Of a DNA stretch of 64,000 nucleotides, positions 32,712-41,732 are shown piece after piece. Below the pieces are notes generated by a model. It searched no databases and was not told where the DNA came from. It saw nothing but the letters and a program-made list of their open reading frames with translations. The DNA is from Kitasatospora viridis (GTDB lineage Bacteria; Actinomycetota; Actinomycetes; Streptomycetales; Streptomycetaceae): positions 4,053,501-4,117,500 of the forward strand of contig NZ_VIWT01000001.1 of assembly GCF_007829815.1 (NCBI RefSeq). The letters are read 5' to 3'. Both the position numbers and the translations under genes were made by a program. How positions within the stretch are numbered: the first letter of the stretch is position 1; the number at the start of each line of letters is the position of its first letter.

Positions 32712-33521
32712 ATGGCTTCATCGGCCGGTCTCTACCTGGCCATCGCCCGTGGCGGATTCCGCCGCTACTCCACCTACCGCGCGGCGACCGCGGCCGGTGC
32801 CTTCACCAACACCGTCTTCGGCTTCGTGCTCGCCTCCGGCTTCCTCGCGCTCTGGCACGCCAAACCGCACCTGGGCGGCTACGACACCCGACAGGCCGTC
32901 ACCTACATCTGGGTCAGCCAGGCCCTGCTCGTCGCCGTGGCCGCCTGGGGCGGCGGCTTCCAGGACGACCTGCAGGACCGCTTCCGCACCGGCGACATCG
33001 CCCTCGACCTGCACCGCCCCTGCGACTTCCTCGGCTGGTGGCTGGCCGGCGACCTCGGCCGGGCCGCCTTCCAACTGCTCACCCGGGGCGCGGTGCCGCT
33101 GACCGTCGGCGTGCTGGTCGGCCACGCCCGGCTGCCGCACTCCCCGCTCACCTGGCCGCTCTTCCTCGGCTCGGTGCTGCTCTCACTGCTGGTCAGCTTC
33201 GGGATCCGGTTCCTGATCTCGGTCAGCAGCTTCTGGCTGATGGACGCCGAAGGGCTGCGGGCCGTCAGCGTGGTGGTCTCGATGTTCCTCTCCGGGATGC
33301 TGCTGCCGCTCACCCTCTTCCCCGACGGGCTGCGCCAAGCCGCCCAACTGCTGCCCTGGGCCGCGCTGATCCAGGCCCCGTGCGACATCTTCCTGGAGCG
33401 CGGCGGCGACCGGGTGCCCGCCGAACTCGCGCTCCAGGCCGGCTGGGCCGTGCTGCTGCTCGCCGCTGGGCGGGCCGCCCAGGCGCTGGCCGCCCGCAAG
33501 GTGGTGGTGCAGGGTGGCTGA
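32712..33521 (+). CDS. ABC-2 type (DUF990-like) permease subunit 1
   Basis: 269 aa, AAGGAGA ribosome site. Six membrane helices are predicted. RYSTYRAATAAGAFTNTVFGFV at the N-terminus and FRTGDIALDLHRPCDFLGWWLAGDLGRAAFQLL, with the DUF990 TGDI(A)xDLxRP pattern, place it with the paired exporters of that family. It overlaps the next permease by 8 bases. The substrate is unknown; such systems export drugs, peptides or surface components. Confidence 0.88.
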   Translation: MASSAGLYLAIARGGFRRYSTYRAATAAGAFTNTVFGFVLASGFLALWHAKPHLGGYDTRQAVTYIWVSQALLVAVAAWGGGFQDDLQDRFRTGDIALDLHRPCDFLGWWLAGDLGRAAFQLLTRGAVPLTVGVLVGHARLPHSPLTWPLFLGSVLLSLLVSFGIRFLISVSSFWLMDAEGLRAVSVVVSMFLSGMLLPLTLFPDGLRQAAQLLPWAALIQAPCDIFLERGGDRVPAELALQAGWAVLLLAAGRAAQALAARKVVVQGG

Positions 33522-34356
33522 CCCGCTGCTGCCCGAGTCCCCGCTCGCGCGGGCCCGCTGGGCGGTCACCTCCTGGCGGCTGGCCGCCGCCATGTGGATG
33601 CGCGCCCAGTACTCCTACCGGGCCTCCTTCCTGCTCACCTCCGCCGGGAACCTGCTGATCACCTCGCTCGACTTCGCCGTGCTCGTGCTGATGTTCCGGC
33701 ACACCGACCGGCTCGGCGGCTGGTCGCTGCCCGAGGTCGCGCTGCTCTACGCCACCTCCGCCTTCGCCCTCGGCGCCGCCGACCTGCTGGTCGGCAGCGT
33801 CGACGGGCTCGGCGGGCAGATCCGCAGCGGCGCGCTCGACACCCTGCTGCTGCGGCCCGCCCCCGCACTCGCCATGGTCTGCGCCGAACGGTTCACCCTG
33901 CGCCGGCTCGGGCGGCCGCTGCAGTCGCTGCTGGTGCTCGGCTGGGCGGTGCACCGGCTGCCCGGGCGGTGGAGCGCGGCGCACCTGCTGATGCTCGGTC
34001 AGCTGCTGGTCAGCGGCACGGTCATCTTCGGCGCGCTGTTCGTCGGCGGGGCCGCCATCCAGTTCTGGTGGGGCGAGGCCAAGGAGATGCAGAACTCCTT
34101 CACCTACGGCGGCGCGACCCTGCTGCGCTACCCGCCGAGCATCTACGCCCGCGAGCTGGTCGCCGGGGTGACCTTCGGCCTGCCGCTCGCCTTCGTCAAC
34201 TGGCTGCCGCTGAGCAGGATCCTCGGCCGGCCCGACCCCCTCGGCCTGCCGGCCGCCTTCGAGTACGCCTCGCCGCTGGCCGCCGCGCTCTGCGCGGGCG
34301 CCGCCGGGCTGGCCTGGCGGGCCGGGCTGCGGGCCTACCGCGGCACCGGCAGCTGA
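33514..34356 (+). CDS. ABC-2 type (DUF990-like) permease subunit 2
   Basis: 280 aa, GTG start inside the end of the first permease gene. Six helices are predicted. YSYRASFLLTSAGNLLITSLDFAVLVLMF, GGQIRSGALDTLLLRPAPALA and a C-terminal LPLAFVNWLPLSRILGRPDPLG match the second member of DUF990 pairs. The two permeases with the ATPase that follows form a three-gene exporter. Confidence 0.88.
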   Translation: MADPLLPESPLARARWAVTSWRLAAAMWMRAQYSYRASFLLTSAGNLLITSLDFAVLVLMFRHTDRLGGWSLPEVALLYATSAFALGAADLLVGSVDGLGGQIRSGALDTLLLRPAPALAMVCAERFTLRRLGRPLQSLLVLGWAVHRLPGRWSAAHLLMLGQLLVSGTVIFGALFVGGAAIQFWWGEAKEMQNSFTYGGATLLRYPPSIYARELVAGVTFGLPLAFVNWLPLSRILGRPDPLGLPAAFEYASPLAAALCAGAAGLAWRAGLRAYRGTGS

Positions 34357-34392
34357 CCTTCCGTCGAGATTCGCTTTGGAGAGGAGACCCCC

Positions 34393-35349
34393 GTGGAACT
34401 GATCGAACTCGACCGGGTGACCCGGAGCTTCACCGTGCGGACCAAGGCCGGCCGGTGGCGCCGGGAACGCCGCCAGGTGCGCGCCGTGGACGACCTGAGC
34501 TTCACCGTGCGGGCCGGCGAGTGCGTCGGCTACCTCGGCCCGAACGGGGCCGGCAAGTCCACCACGATCAAGATGCTCACCGGCATCCTGGTGCCCAGCA
34601 GCGGCCGGCTGCGGGTGGCCGGAGTGGACCCGGCCCGCGAGCGGGTCGCACTGGCCCGCCGGATCGGCGTGGTCTTCGGCCACCGCACCACCCTCTGGTG
34701 GGACCTGCCGCTGCGCGACTCCTTCGAGCTGGTGCGGCGGCTCTACCGGATCCCGCCCGCCCGGTACGCGGCCAACCTGGCGCGCTGCGTGGAACTGCTC
34801 AGCCTCGGCGACCTGCTGGACACCCCCGTCCGGCAGCTCTCGCTCGGCCAGCGGATGCGCGGCGACCTGGCCGCCGCGCTGCTGCACGACCCCCGGGTGC
34901 TCTACCTGGACGAGCCCACCATCGGGCTCGACGTGGTCAGCAAGAACCGGGTCCGGGAGTTCCTGCGCGAGGTCAACGCGGCCGGCACCACCGTGCTGCT
35001 CACCACCCACGACCTCACCGACATCGAACAGCTCTGCGACCGGGTGATGGTGATCGACCACGGCCGGGTGGTCTACGACGGCGACCTGCCCGGACTGCAC
35101 CTGGCCGGACGCAGCGAGCGCACCCTGGTGGTGGACCTGGTCGAGGAGCAGCCGCCGATCGACCTGCCCGGCGTGCGGGTGGTCCGCACCGAGGGCAGCC
35201 GGCAGTACCTGGCCTTCCCCGCCGAGCAGAGCGCGGCGCCGCTGGTCGCCGCCGTCGCCGAACGCTTCCCGCTGCGGGACCTGTCGGTGCGCGAGCCGGC
35301 CATCGAGGACGTGATCGCGCGGATGTACGCCCGGGTCCCGATCGGCTGA
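34393..35349 (+). CDS. ABC exporter ATPase (DrrA-like)
   Basis: 318 aa, GTG start with GGAGAGGAG. Walker A GPNGAGKSTTIKML, Q-loop region GVVFGHRTTLWWDLPL (the Gln is replaced by His-Arg as in DUF990-associated ATPases), signature LSLGQRMR, Walker B VLYLDEPTIGLDVVSK and H-loop THDLTDIE. The C-terminal 80 residues form an extra domain as in DrrA. It drives the two permeases directly upstream. Confidence 0.93.
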   Translation: MELIELDRVTRSFTVRTKAGRWRRERRQVRAVDDLSFTVRAGECVGYLGPNGAGKSTTIKMLTGILVPSSGRLRVAGVDPARERVALARRIGVVFGHRTTLWWDLPLRDSFELVRRLYRIPPARYAANLARCVELLSLGDLLDTPVRQLSLGQRMRGDLAAALLHDPRVLYLDEPTIGLDVVSKNRVREFLREVNAAGTTVLLTTHDLTDIEQLCDRVMVIDHGRVVYDGDLPGLHLAGRSERTLVVDLVEEQPPIDLPGVRVVRTEGSRQYLAFPAEQSAAPLVAAVAERFPLRDLSVREPAIEDVIARMYARVPIG

Positions 35350-35460
35350 GCCCACCTGACGGACCGTAACCCGGACGGCCCGCGGCGGGTTGATGCCGTG
35401 GCAGCTCGGTGCCGTGGGTCGTCCGGGCCCGTTCGATCCGACGGTTGAGGAGTGATCGCA

Positions 35461-36447
35461 GTGCGCCGCCGGCCCGACGTCACGGTGCTGGTCACCGGCC
35501 GCGAGCCCGACCCGGCCGATGCGCTGGCGGCGCTGGCCGACCAGACCCTGCGCCGCCGCCACCCCGACGCCGTCCAGGTCCTGGCGCCCGGCGCCGACCC
35601 CGCCGGGCGCTACCTGCTCCACCTGGACGCCGCCGACCGCGCCGCCCCCGAGGCTCTGCAACGGCTGGTCGACCTGGCCGACCGCACCGGCGCCGACGTG
35701 GTGCTCGGCCGCACCGGCGGCGACGCCGATCCTCCTCCTCCGGGCTGGGCACTCGGCGGGATCGCCCTGCTCCGCCGCGAACTCCTCGAACGGCACGCAC
35801 TGCGGCACCGGGCCGACCTGCCCGTCGACGCCCGCCTGCCGTTCACCCTGGAAGCCTGCCTGCGCGCGCACCGGGTCGCGGTGCTGGACGACTACGACTG
35901 CCTGCGCCCGCCCCGCCCCGACCCCGGCGCGGCCACCGCCCGGGCCCGCCACGAGGACCGCCTGCGCGCCCTCGCCGCCGCCCTCACCATCGCCGAACAG
36001 CTCGCCGAACCGGGCACCGAACTCACCGCCCTGCGCGCCCGCCTGCTCGGCTGGGACCTCCCCCGACTGCTCCGCCCCGACTTCCTCACCCTGGACGAGC
36101 CCGTCCAACGCCGGGTCTGCGCCGGCGTCGGCCGCCTGGTCGACCACCACGGCGACCCGGCCGCCCTGCAACACCTCACCGTCCGCGACCGCCTGCGCCT
36201 CGACCTCGCCCGCCGCGGCCGGATCGCCGCCCTGCGCCGCCTGATCCGCTACCAGGCCGCCTACGGCGAACTCCTGGCACCCCGGATCCTGGGCACCCCC
36301 GAACCGCCGGCCACGCCGTCGCCGCCCACCCCGTCGCTGCCGCTCCAGGTGTGGCGCGGCCTGGTGCCGCCCCAGGTGCGGCGCAGCCTGCGGCGGCGGC
36401 CGGTGTGGCTGGGGTTCGCGCAACGGGCGTACGCGCGGTGGGGGTGA
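35461..36447 (+). CDS. GT2-like glycosyltransferase, divergent
   Basis: 328 aa from GTG 35461, which has GAGGAG 8 bases upstream; a GTG at 35452 is less well placed. The N-terminus resembles the nucleotide-sugar fold of GT-A enzymes (VTVLVTGREPDPADALAALADQTL, then YLLHLDAADRAAPEALQRLVDLADRTGAD), but the early conserved loop is short and the metal-binding motif is weak. The C-terminal half is helical, Arg/Leu-rich, and like the extra domain of teichoic-acid-type glycosyltransferases. Substrate unknown. It could work with the exporter upstream on a surface glycan. Confidence 0.65.
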   Translation: MRRRPDVTVLVTGREPDPADALAALADQTLRRRHPDAVQVLAPGADPAGRYLLHLDAADRAAPEALQRLVDLADRTGADVVLGRTGGDADPPPPGWALGGIALLRRELLERHALRHRADLPVDARLPFTLEACLRAHRVAVLDDYDCLRPPRPDPGAATARARHEDRLRALAAALTIAEQLAEPGTELTALRARLLGWDLPRLLRPDFLTLDEPVQRRVCAGVGRLVDHHGDPAALQHLTVRDRLRLDLARRGRIAALRRLIRYQAAYGELLAPRILGTPEPPATPSPPTPSLPLQVWRGLVPPQVRRSLRRRPVWLGFAQRAYARWG

Positions 36448-36462
36448 GGGGGAGGGGAGGGG

Positions 36463-37116
36463 TCAGTGGGACCAGTAGGGGTCGTCGAGGGTGGCGGCGG
36501 TGGGGGCGCCCGAGGCAGGGGTGGGGGTGCCGTAGTCGTGGGCGGGTTGGTAGCGGACGTCGTAGTAGGTCATGACGACGCGGACCGTTAGGTAGTCCGC
36601 AGCGGCCGGCGGTTTCTCCACGACCAGGAGGAGCGTCACCAGGTCGCTGGTGGTCGTGGTGAGCTCCGTGACGGTTGAACCGTCCGGTCCGGACTGCTTG
36701 ACGGGTTGGAGACTGATGCGCTGCCAGGCCGTGCTGACCTGGCCGACGAGGACCTGGACCTTGGCGGGTGCGATCCGGGTGGTGACTGCGAAGCGGCAGA
36801 AGACCGTGGAGATGTTGCTGATCTCCCCGTCCGGGTAGCGGTTCTGCCGGTACACCTCGTAGGTGGGGGCGTCGAACGAGAGGGCCGGTGTGGTGGCAGC
36901 GGTCGTCGCCTGCATCGCTCGGTCGAGGTAGCCCTTCACCTGGGTCGATGAGGCCGAGTAGTGCTCGCGCTGCGTCTGCGGCCCGTAGCCGTCGACGTAG
37001 GCCCAGCGCCCGAGTCCGAGGAGCAGCGCCACTACGGCGATCGCGCTCAGGCAGCCCCTGCGCTTGTGCAGGGGCTTGCGCGGGGCGGGCACCGGAGTTG
37101 TCCACGTGTCAGTCAT
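36463..37116 (-). CDS. Single-pass membrane protein, last gene of a type VII-like operon
   Basis: 217 aa. A Pro/Lys-rich cytosolic N-terminus (KPLHKRRGC) precedes one membrane helix (LSAIAVVALLLGLGRWAYV, about 23-41). The outer domain (HYSASSTQVKGYLDRAMQAT, then VFCRFAVTTRIAPAKVQVLVGQ) is beta-rich, without a known family. Its ATG overlaps the stop of the EspC-like gene (ATGA). In a WXG/effector operon such a protein could be an immunity or anchoring partner; that is inference. Confidence 0.75.
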   Translation of the reverse strand: MTDTWTTPVPAPRKPLHKRRGCLSAIAVVALLLGLGRWAYVDGYGPQTQREHYSASSTQVKGYLDRAMQATTAATTPALSFDAPTYEVYRQNRYPDGEISNISTVFCRFAVTTRIAPAKVQVLVGQVSTAWQRISLQPVKQSGPDGSTVTELTTTTSDLVTLLLVVEKPPAAADYLTVRVVMTYYDVRYQPAHDYGTPTPASGAPTAATLDDPYWSH

Positions 37117-37481
37117 GCCACTCCCTGCCCCTTCACCGCGGTGCCGAACGGGTCGGGGACCGCCTTCCCCTGGTACGGCGAGGGTCCGGTCGGGAACTGG
37201 TTGGCGGCCGCGACGTCGCCGTTGCGGTAGTTCTGCGCGGTGGCCACCAGGTTCCGGCCCTGCTGGCCCATGGTGTCCGACAGGCTCGCCAGCAGACCCC
37301 GCCACGCGCTCGTGCAGCCCTGGAGAGCGGGGGCACTCTGCCAACCCTTGAGTCCGGCAACGGCGGTGTCCGTCGGGGTGCCGACGGTCTTCGCCTCGTC
37401 GGGGATCTTGCCCGCCACCGTCTGGGCGTTCTGGCCCGCGGCCTGCAGGGCGTCCGGGTGGACGGTGAAGTCGGTGCTCAT
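37113..37481 (-). CDS. EspC/WXG-like protein, type VII-associated
   Basis: 122 aa. It begins STDFTVHPDALQAAGQNAQTVAGKI, very like EspC-family (PF10824) starts, and has a helical hairpin to about residue 100 with GWQSAPALQGCTSAWRGLLASL. The tail is short and Pro/Gly-rich. It is sandwiched by ATGA overlaps between the hydrolase and membrane-protein genes, so the three products are likely made in step. It could be a secretion partner of the hydrolase. Confidence 0.75.
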   Translation of the reverse strand: MSTDFTVHPDALQAAGQNAQTVAGKIPDEAKTVGTPTDTAVAGLKGWQSAPALQGCTSAWRGLLASLSDTMGQQGRNLVATAQNYRNGDVAAANQFPTGPSPYQGKAVPDPFGTAVKGQGVA

Positions 37482-39223
37482 CGTCCTGACTCCAGGTGTA
37501 CTTGGTCGTAGTGGCCGGTCACGATGTTGGTGATGTTGTCCAGTGACGGTCCGCCGAGGGTGGGCGTCAGGTACTTGGTGTGCGGGCCGAAGAGTCCCGA
37601 GCCGCTGCTGTTGTTCACGGTGAAGCGGTGGGCGCCGAAGGCGCTGCTGGACGGATCCTCGCCGAACCAGCGCTCGCTCGGGTCTACGACGAAGCCGGCG
37701 GCGCTGGTCACCAGGTTCGTCTTGCTGGGCAGGTAGGTGATCGGGTCGTTGCGGGCCGCGCCGTCCCAGACGTGCCCGGGCACACCCAGGTCCGATGCGT
37801 GGTTCACGCCGACTCCCGGGCTGCCGATCAGGACCACGTCGTCCGGCGGGCTGTACGGCGCTCCGGGGCGGGTGGAGAGCTTGGTCGCGTCGCCGACCAG
37901 CAGGGAGCCGTAGCTGTGGCCGATCGAGGTGACGTGCGGGGGCTGGCCGGTGGTGTTGGTGGCGCGCAGGCCGGTGACGAACTGGGCGAAGGCAGGCGCG
38001 CCGGCTTCGGCCCGACCCTTGCTGACGGCCCCGTAGTCGGACGGATTGGTGTCCGGGAACCCCGGCATCGGCGGCGGGTCGTAGCCCAGCCAGACGATCG
38101 AGGCGGCCGAGCGCCCGGGCGGTTCCTTGGCCTGGGCCGCGCGCCAGGTGTTGAGCGCGTTCTCGGCTTCGTTGGAGCCGTCGGTGACGCCGTATCCCGG
38201 GCCCAGACTGGCCGGGTCGGTGGTCATCCCCGGGACGTAGGCCGAGATGTCGGTGGCGGTGTCCGGATTGCCGAAGGAGATCGCCGCGCGACCCTGGCCG
38301 TCGGTGCCGATGAGCAGCAGGTAGTCGTGGGGGCGGCCGTCCTGGATCTTGCTGTCCTGATCAAGTCGGGCGGCAATGGGTGCGAGCTTGTCGTAGGTGT
38401 CCTGGTCCGCAGGGCTGAGCGGCTTCTTCTTCGACGCCAGGTCGTTCAGCGTCTTGTCCAGATACGCCCGGTTCACCTTGTCCCGGATGTCCGCCGGGAT
38501 CCCGTCCCGGTTGCCGATCAGGTCCGGGTGCTCCGTCATGAACCACTGCTGCTCGTTGGGGGTCAGTCCGTCCCACCAGGCCTTCACCTCGGCCGGGGTG
38601 GCCTTGTCGCCGGGGACGCCGCTCATGAAGTCGGGGGTGGCGCCGCCGAAGTTGGCGACGTACTGGTCGGCGTTGGCGGTGGTGAGGTCGAGGCCGGCGC
38701 CGCTGGTGGCGCGCTGGGTGTAGGTGGCCAGCATCGAGGTGAGGGAGGCGTCGGCGGTGGCGGCCTCGCTGATGGCGGCGGAGATGCGGCCCGCGAGGGC
38801 GGTGGCGAGGGGTTTCTGCTGGGCGTCCCAGGTGGCGGCGTCGTCGGGGGTCTGGGCCTGGTCCGGGGCCGACCAGCTGACCGCGCCCGTGGCGTCCACG
38901 GTGAGGTGCTGGGTCTGGGCGTCGGAGAGGGCCTTGAGCAGTTTGGACTGGGCGAGCTGGAAGGCGTCGGCGCTCTCGCGGAGCTGACCGCCGATCAGGC
39001 CGAGCTCGATCTCCGCCGCGTTCAGCTGGTTGGTGGTGGTGGCGACGGCGGACAGGGCGGTGTCCGCCGTCGTGCCGGTCCAGCCGCCGCCGTGGGCTGC
39101 CTGGTCGGTGCCCTTGTACCAGTCGGTGGTGTGGTCGGCGAAGGCCGTCCAGAGCTTGTCGTAGGCGTCGGCCGTCGCGTACAGGCCGGTGAAGTCGGCG
39201 TCGCGCAGGCTGGCGAGGTCCAT
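37478..39223 (-). CDS. WXG-like domain fused to DUF1023-type alpha/beta hydrolase
   Basis: 581 aa. Residues 1-120 are helical and WXG-like (HTTDWYKGTDQAAHGGGWTGTTADTAL). The hydrolase domain (about 270-570) has GHSYG with nucleophile Ser437, an Asp near 493 (ARNDP) and a His near 548 (FGPHTKY), a complete triad as in DUF1023 esterases. It has no classical signal peptide. The fusion and its two coupled partners suggest a type VII-exported enzyme acting on wall lipid, ester or a rival cell. The real substrate is unknown. Confidence 0.82.
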   Translation of the reverse strand: MDLASLRDADFTGLYATADAYDKLWTAFADHTTDWYKGTDQAAHGGGWTGTTADTALSAVATTTNQLNAAEIELGLIGGQLRESADAFQLAQSKLLKALSDAQTQHLTVDATGAVSWSAPDQAQTPDDAATWDAQQKPLATALAGRISAAISEAATADASLTSMLATYTQRATSGAGLDLTTANADQYVANFGGATPDFMSGVPGDKATPAEVKAWWDGLTPNEQQWFMTEHPDLIGNRDGIPADIRDKVNRAYLDKTLNDLASKKKPLSPADQDTYDKLAPIAARLDQDSKIQDGRPHDYLLLIGTDGQGRAAISFGNPDTATDISAYVPGMTTDPASLGPGYGVTDGSNEAENALNTWRAAQAKEPPGRSAASIVWLGYDPPPMPGFPDTNPSDYGAVSKGRAEAGAPAFAQFVTGLRATNTTGQPPHVTSIGHSYGSLLVGDATKLSTRPGAPYSPPDDVVLIGSPGVGVNHASDLGVPGHVWDGAARNDPITYLPSKTNLVTSAAGFVVDPSERWFGEDPSSSAFGAHRFTVNNSSGSGLFGPHTKYLTPTLGGPSLDNITNIVTGHYDQVHLESGR

Positions 39224-39358
39224 CGGTGGTGCTCCCCCCTAGAAGTCGGGGAGAGCCTAGCCGGGAAATGGTGACGGTACGTAGGACAATCATCATCATC
39301 GCGTTGCCGGGCGTGGTGGCTGAGCCGCTGTCAGGGGCGGATCGGTGACACTGGAGCG

Positions 39359-40654
39359 GTGGAGAGTCAGCGCAGTGGGTCGACGGCGGTGGGGGTTCGG
39401 TTCACCGCGGCGGACGAGGAGAAGCGCCGCGGGGTGCGGCGGATGAAGGCGATCGCGACCGGGTTCCTGGTGGCGGCCACGGTGGTGTTCGCGCTGGCGA
39501 CCTGGGGCAAGGCGGCCGGCTGGGGCAGTTGGACGGGGTACGTGGCGGCGGCCGCGGAGGCGGGGATGGTCGGCGCGCTGGCCGACTGGTTCGCCGTCAC
39601 CGCGCTGTTCCGGCGGCCGTTCGGGCTGCCGATCCCGCACACCGCGATCATCCCGACCAAGAAGGACGCCTTCGGCCGCTCGCTCGGCACCTTCGTGGGC
39701 GAGAACTTCCTCTCCGCGCAGGTGGTGCGCACCCGGCTGGGCTCGCTCGGCATCGCCCACCGGCTGGGCGAGTGGCTGGCCGCGCCGGGCAGCGCCGAGC
39801 GGGTGACCACCGAGGCGGCGGCCGCACTGCGCGGGGTGCTGGCGGTGCTGCGGGACGAGGACGTGCAGGCGGTGGTGGGCGAGGCGGTCACCCGGCGGGC
39901 GGCGGCCACCCAGGTCGCCGAGCCGCTGGGCCGACTGCTGGGCCGGGTGGTCGCGGACGGCGGCCACCACGGCGTGGTGGACCTGGTGGCGGTGCGGGCG
40001 CACGACTGGCTGGTCGAGCACCACGGCGAGGTGGTCGACAAGGTGGCGATAAAGTCCCCCGGCTGGACGCCCAAGTTCATCGACCACCAGGTCGGCGAGC
40101 GGGTCCACAAGGAGCTGCTGCGGTTCACCGCGGCCGTCCGGGACGACCCGCACCACCCGGCCCGGGGGGCGATCGACACCTTCCTGGCCGACTTCGCGGT
40201 GGAGTTGCAGACCGACGGGGCGACCAAGGAGCGGGTCGAGCGGGCCAAGGCCGAGCTGCTGGCCAGGAACGAGGTGCAGGAGCTGATCGCCTCCTCGTGG
40301 AGCGCGGTGCGCGGCCTGGTGGTGGCGGCGGCCGAGGACGAGCAGAGCGAGCTGCGCCGCCGGCTGCGGGACGGCCTGCGGTCCTTCGGCACGCGCCTGA
40401 CCACCGACCGGCGCCTGCAGCAGAAGACCGACGGCTGGCTGCAGGACGCGGCGGCCTACGTGGTGGACACCTACCGGGCCGAGATCACCTCGCTGATCTC
40501 GGACACCGTGGCGGGCTGGGACGCGGACGACGCCTCCCGCAAGATCGAGGCCAACGTCGGCCGGGACCTGCAGTTCATCCGGATCAACGGCACCGTGGTC
40601 GGCGCGCTGGCCGGTCTGCTGATCCACACCGTCAGCACCGCGCTGGGTGGCTGA
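39359..40654 (+). CDS. DUF445 family membrane protein
   Basis: 431 aa from GTG. Two N-terminal membrane helices (MKAIATGFLVAATVVFALATWG and GYVAAAAEAGMVGALADWFAVTALF) carry the DUF445 pattern ALADWFAVTALFRRPFGLPIPHTAIIP. A long soluble helical region follows, and one helix ends the protein. YjiN/DUF445 proteins have no assigned role. The GGAG near the start is only 2 bases from the GTG, so a leaderless or different start is possible. A purine deaminase gene follows after 46 bases. Confidence 0.88.
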   Translation: MESQRSGSTAVGVRFTAADEEKRRGVRRMKAIATGFLVAATVVFALATWGKAAGWGSWTGYVAAAAEAGMVGALADWFAVTALFRRPFGLPIPHTAIIPTKKDAFGRSLGTFVGENFLSAQVVRTRLGSLGIAHRLGEWLAAPGSAERVTTEAAAALRGVLAVLRDEDVQAVVGEAVTRRAAATQVAEPLGRLLGRVVADGGHHGVVDLVAVRAHDWLVEHHGEVVDKVAIKSPGWTPKFIDHQVGERVHKELLRFTAAVRDDPHHPARGAIDTFLADFAVELQTDGATKERVERAKAELLARNEVQELIASSWSAVRGLVVAAAEDEQSELRRRLRDGLRSFGTRLTTDRRLQQKTDGWLQDAAAYVVDTYRAEITSLISDTVAGWDADDASRKIEANVGRDLQFIRINGTVVGALAGLLIHTVSTALGG

Positions 40655-40700
40655 GGGGGTCTAATGGGTTGATCGACGAACGATCTGTGAGGAGTGGGAA

Positions 40701-41732
40701 ATGACGCGCGGGATGGACGCGTTCATCGCGGGACTGCCCAAGGCCGAGCTGCACGTGCACCACGTGGGCTCGGCCTCGCCGCGGGTGGTGGCCAACCTGG
40801 CGGCCCGTTACGAGGGCCGCACTCAGGTGCCGGCCGACCCCGAGAAGCTGGCGGAGTACTTCACCTTCACCGACTTCGCGCACTTCATCCAGGTGTACCT
40901 CTCGGTGGTGGACCTGGTCCGGGACGCGGAGGACGTCCGCTCGCTGACCTACGGCGTGGCCGAGGACATGGCGCGCCAGCGGATCCGCTACGCCGAGCTG
41001 ACGGTGACTCCGTACAGCTCGGTCCGCCGGGGCATCCCGGACGTGGCGTTCATGGAGGCGATCGAGGACGCCCGGCGCAGCGCCGAGCGGGACTTCGGGA
41101 TCGTGCTGCGCTGGTGCTTCGACATCCCGGGCGAGGCCGGCCTGGTCTCCGCGGAGGAGACGGCGCGGCTGGCCCTGGACGTGGGCGCGGACGGGCTGGT
41201 CAGCTTCGGCCTGGGCGGTCCGGAGATCGGCGTGCCGCGGCCGCAGTTCAAGCCGTTCTTCGACCGGGCCCGGGCGGCCGGCCTACACAGCGTGCCGCAC
41301 GCCGGCGAGTCCACCGGCCCGGAGACGGTCTGGGACGCGATCCGCGAGCTGGGCGCCGAGCGGATCGGCCACGGCACCCAGAGCTTCAAGGACCCGGCGC
41401 TGATGGACTACCTGGGCGAGCACCGGATCCCGCTGGAGGTCTGCCCGACCTCCAACCTGGCCACCCGGGTCGTCGAGCGGATCGAGGAGCACCCGATCCG
41501 CAAGTTCGTCGACGCCGGCCTGCTGGTCACCGTGAACAGCGACGACCCGCCGATGTTCGGCACCGACCTGAACACCGAGTTCGCGGTGGCGGCCGAGCTG
41601 CTCGACCTGGACGAGGCGGGCGTGGCCGGCCTGGCGAAGAACGCGGTCGAGGCCTCGTTCCTGGACCAGGCCGGCAAGACCCGGCTGAACGGCGAGATCG
41701 ACGCCTACCTGGCGGGCTGGACCCGCGGCTGA
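40701..41732 (+). CDS. Adenosine deaminase-family enzyme (substrate uncertain)
   Basis: 343 aa, GAGGAGTGGG upstream. Zinc ligands are intact: HVH in PKAELHVHHVGS, the HAGES His, HGTQ and SDDPPMF. The catalytic Glu is in HAGEST. The usual HLDG after the first metal motif is replaced by HHVGSASP, marking a distinct branch common in streptomycetes, so adenosine, aminofutalosine or another purine could be the substrate. Its last 28 bases overlap the convergent yidC-like gene. Confidence 0.88.
   Translation: MTRGMDAFIAGLPKAELHVHHVGSASPRVVANLAARYEGRTQVPADPEKLAEYFTFTDFAHFIQVYLSVVDLVRDAEDVRSLTYGVAEDMARQRIRYAELTVTPYSSVRRGIPDVAFMEAIEDARRSAERDFGIVLRWCFDIPGEAGLVSAEETARLALDVGADGLVSFGLGGPEIGVPRPQFKPFFDRARAAGLHSVPHAGESTGPETVWDAIRELGAERIGHGTQSFKDPALMDYLGEHRIPLEVCPTSNLATRVVERIEEHPIRKFVDAGLLVTVNSDDPPMFGTDLNTEFAVAAELLDLDEAGVAGLAKNAVEASFLDQAGKTRLNGEIDAYLAGWTRG

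Noticed and set aside
33310..36423. Open frame of 1037 codons on the minus strand
   Set aside because: It is antisense to the ABC-2 permease, ATPase and glycosyltransferase-like genes, which have clear motifs. Its composition (Gly/Ala/Arg/Gln-rich, no motifs) is that of a shadow frame in high-GC DNA.
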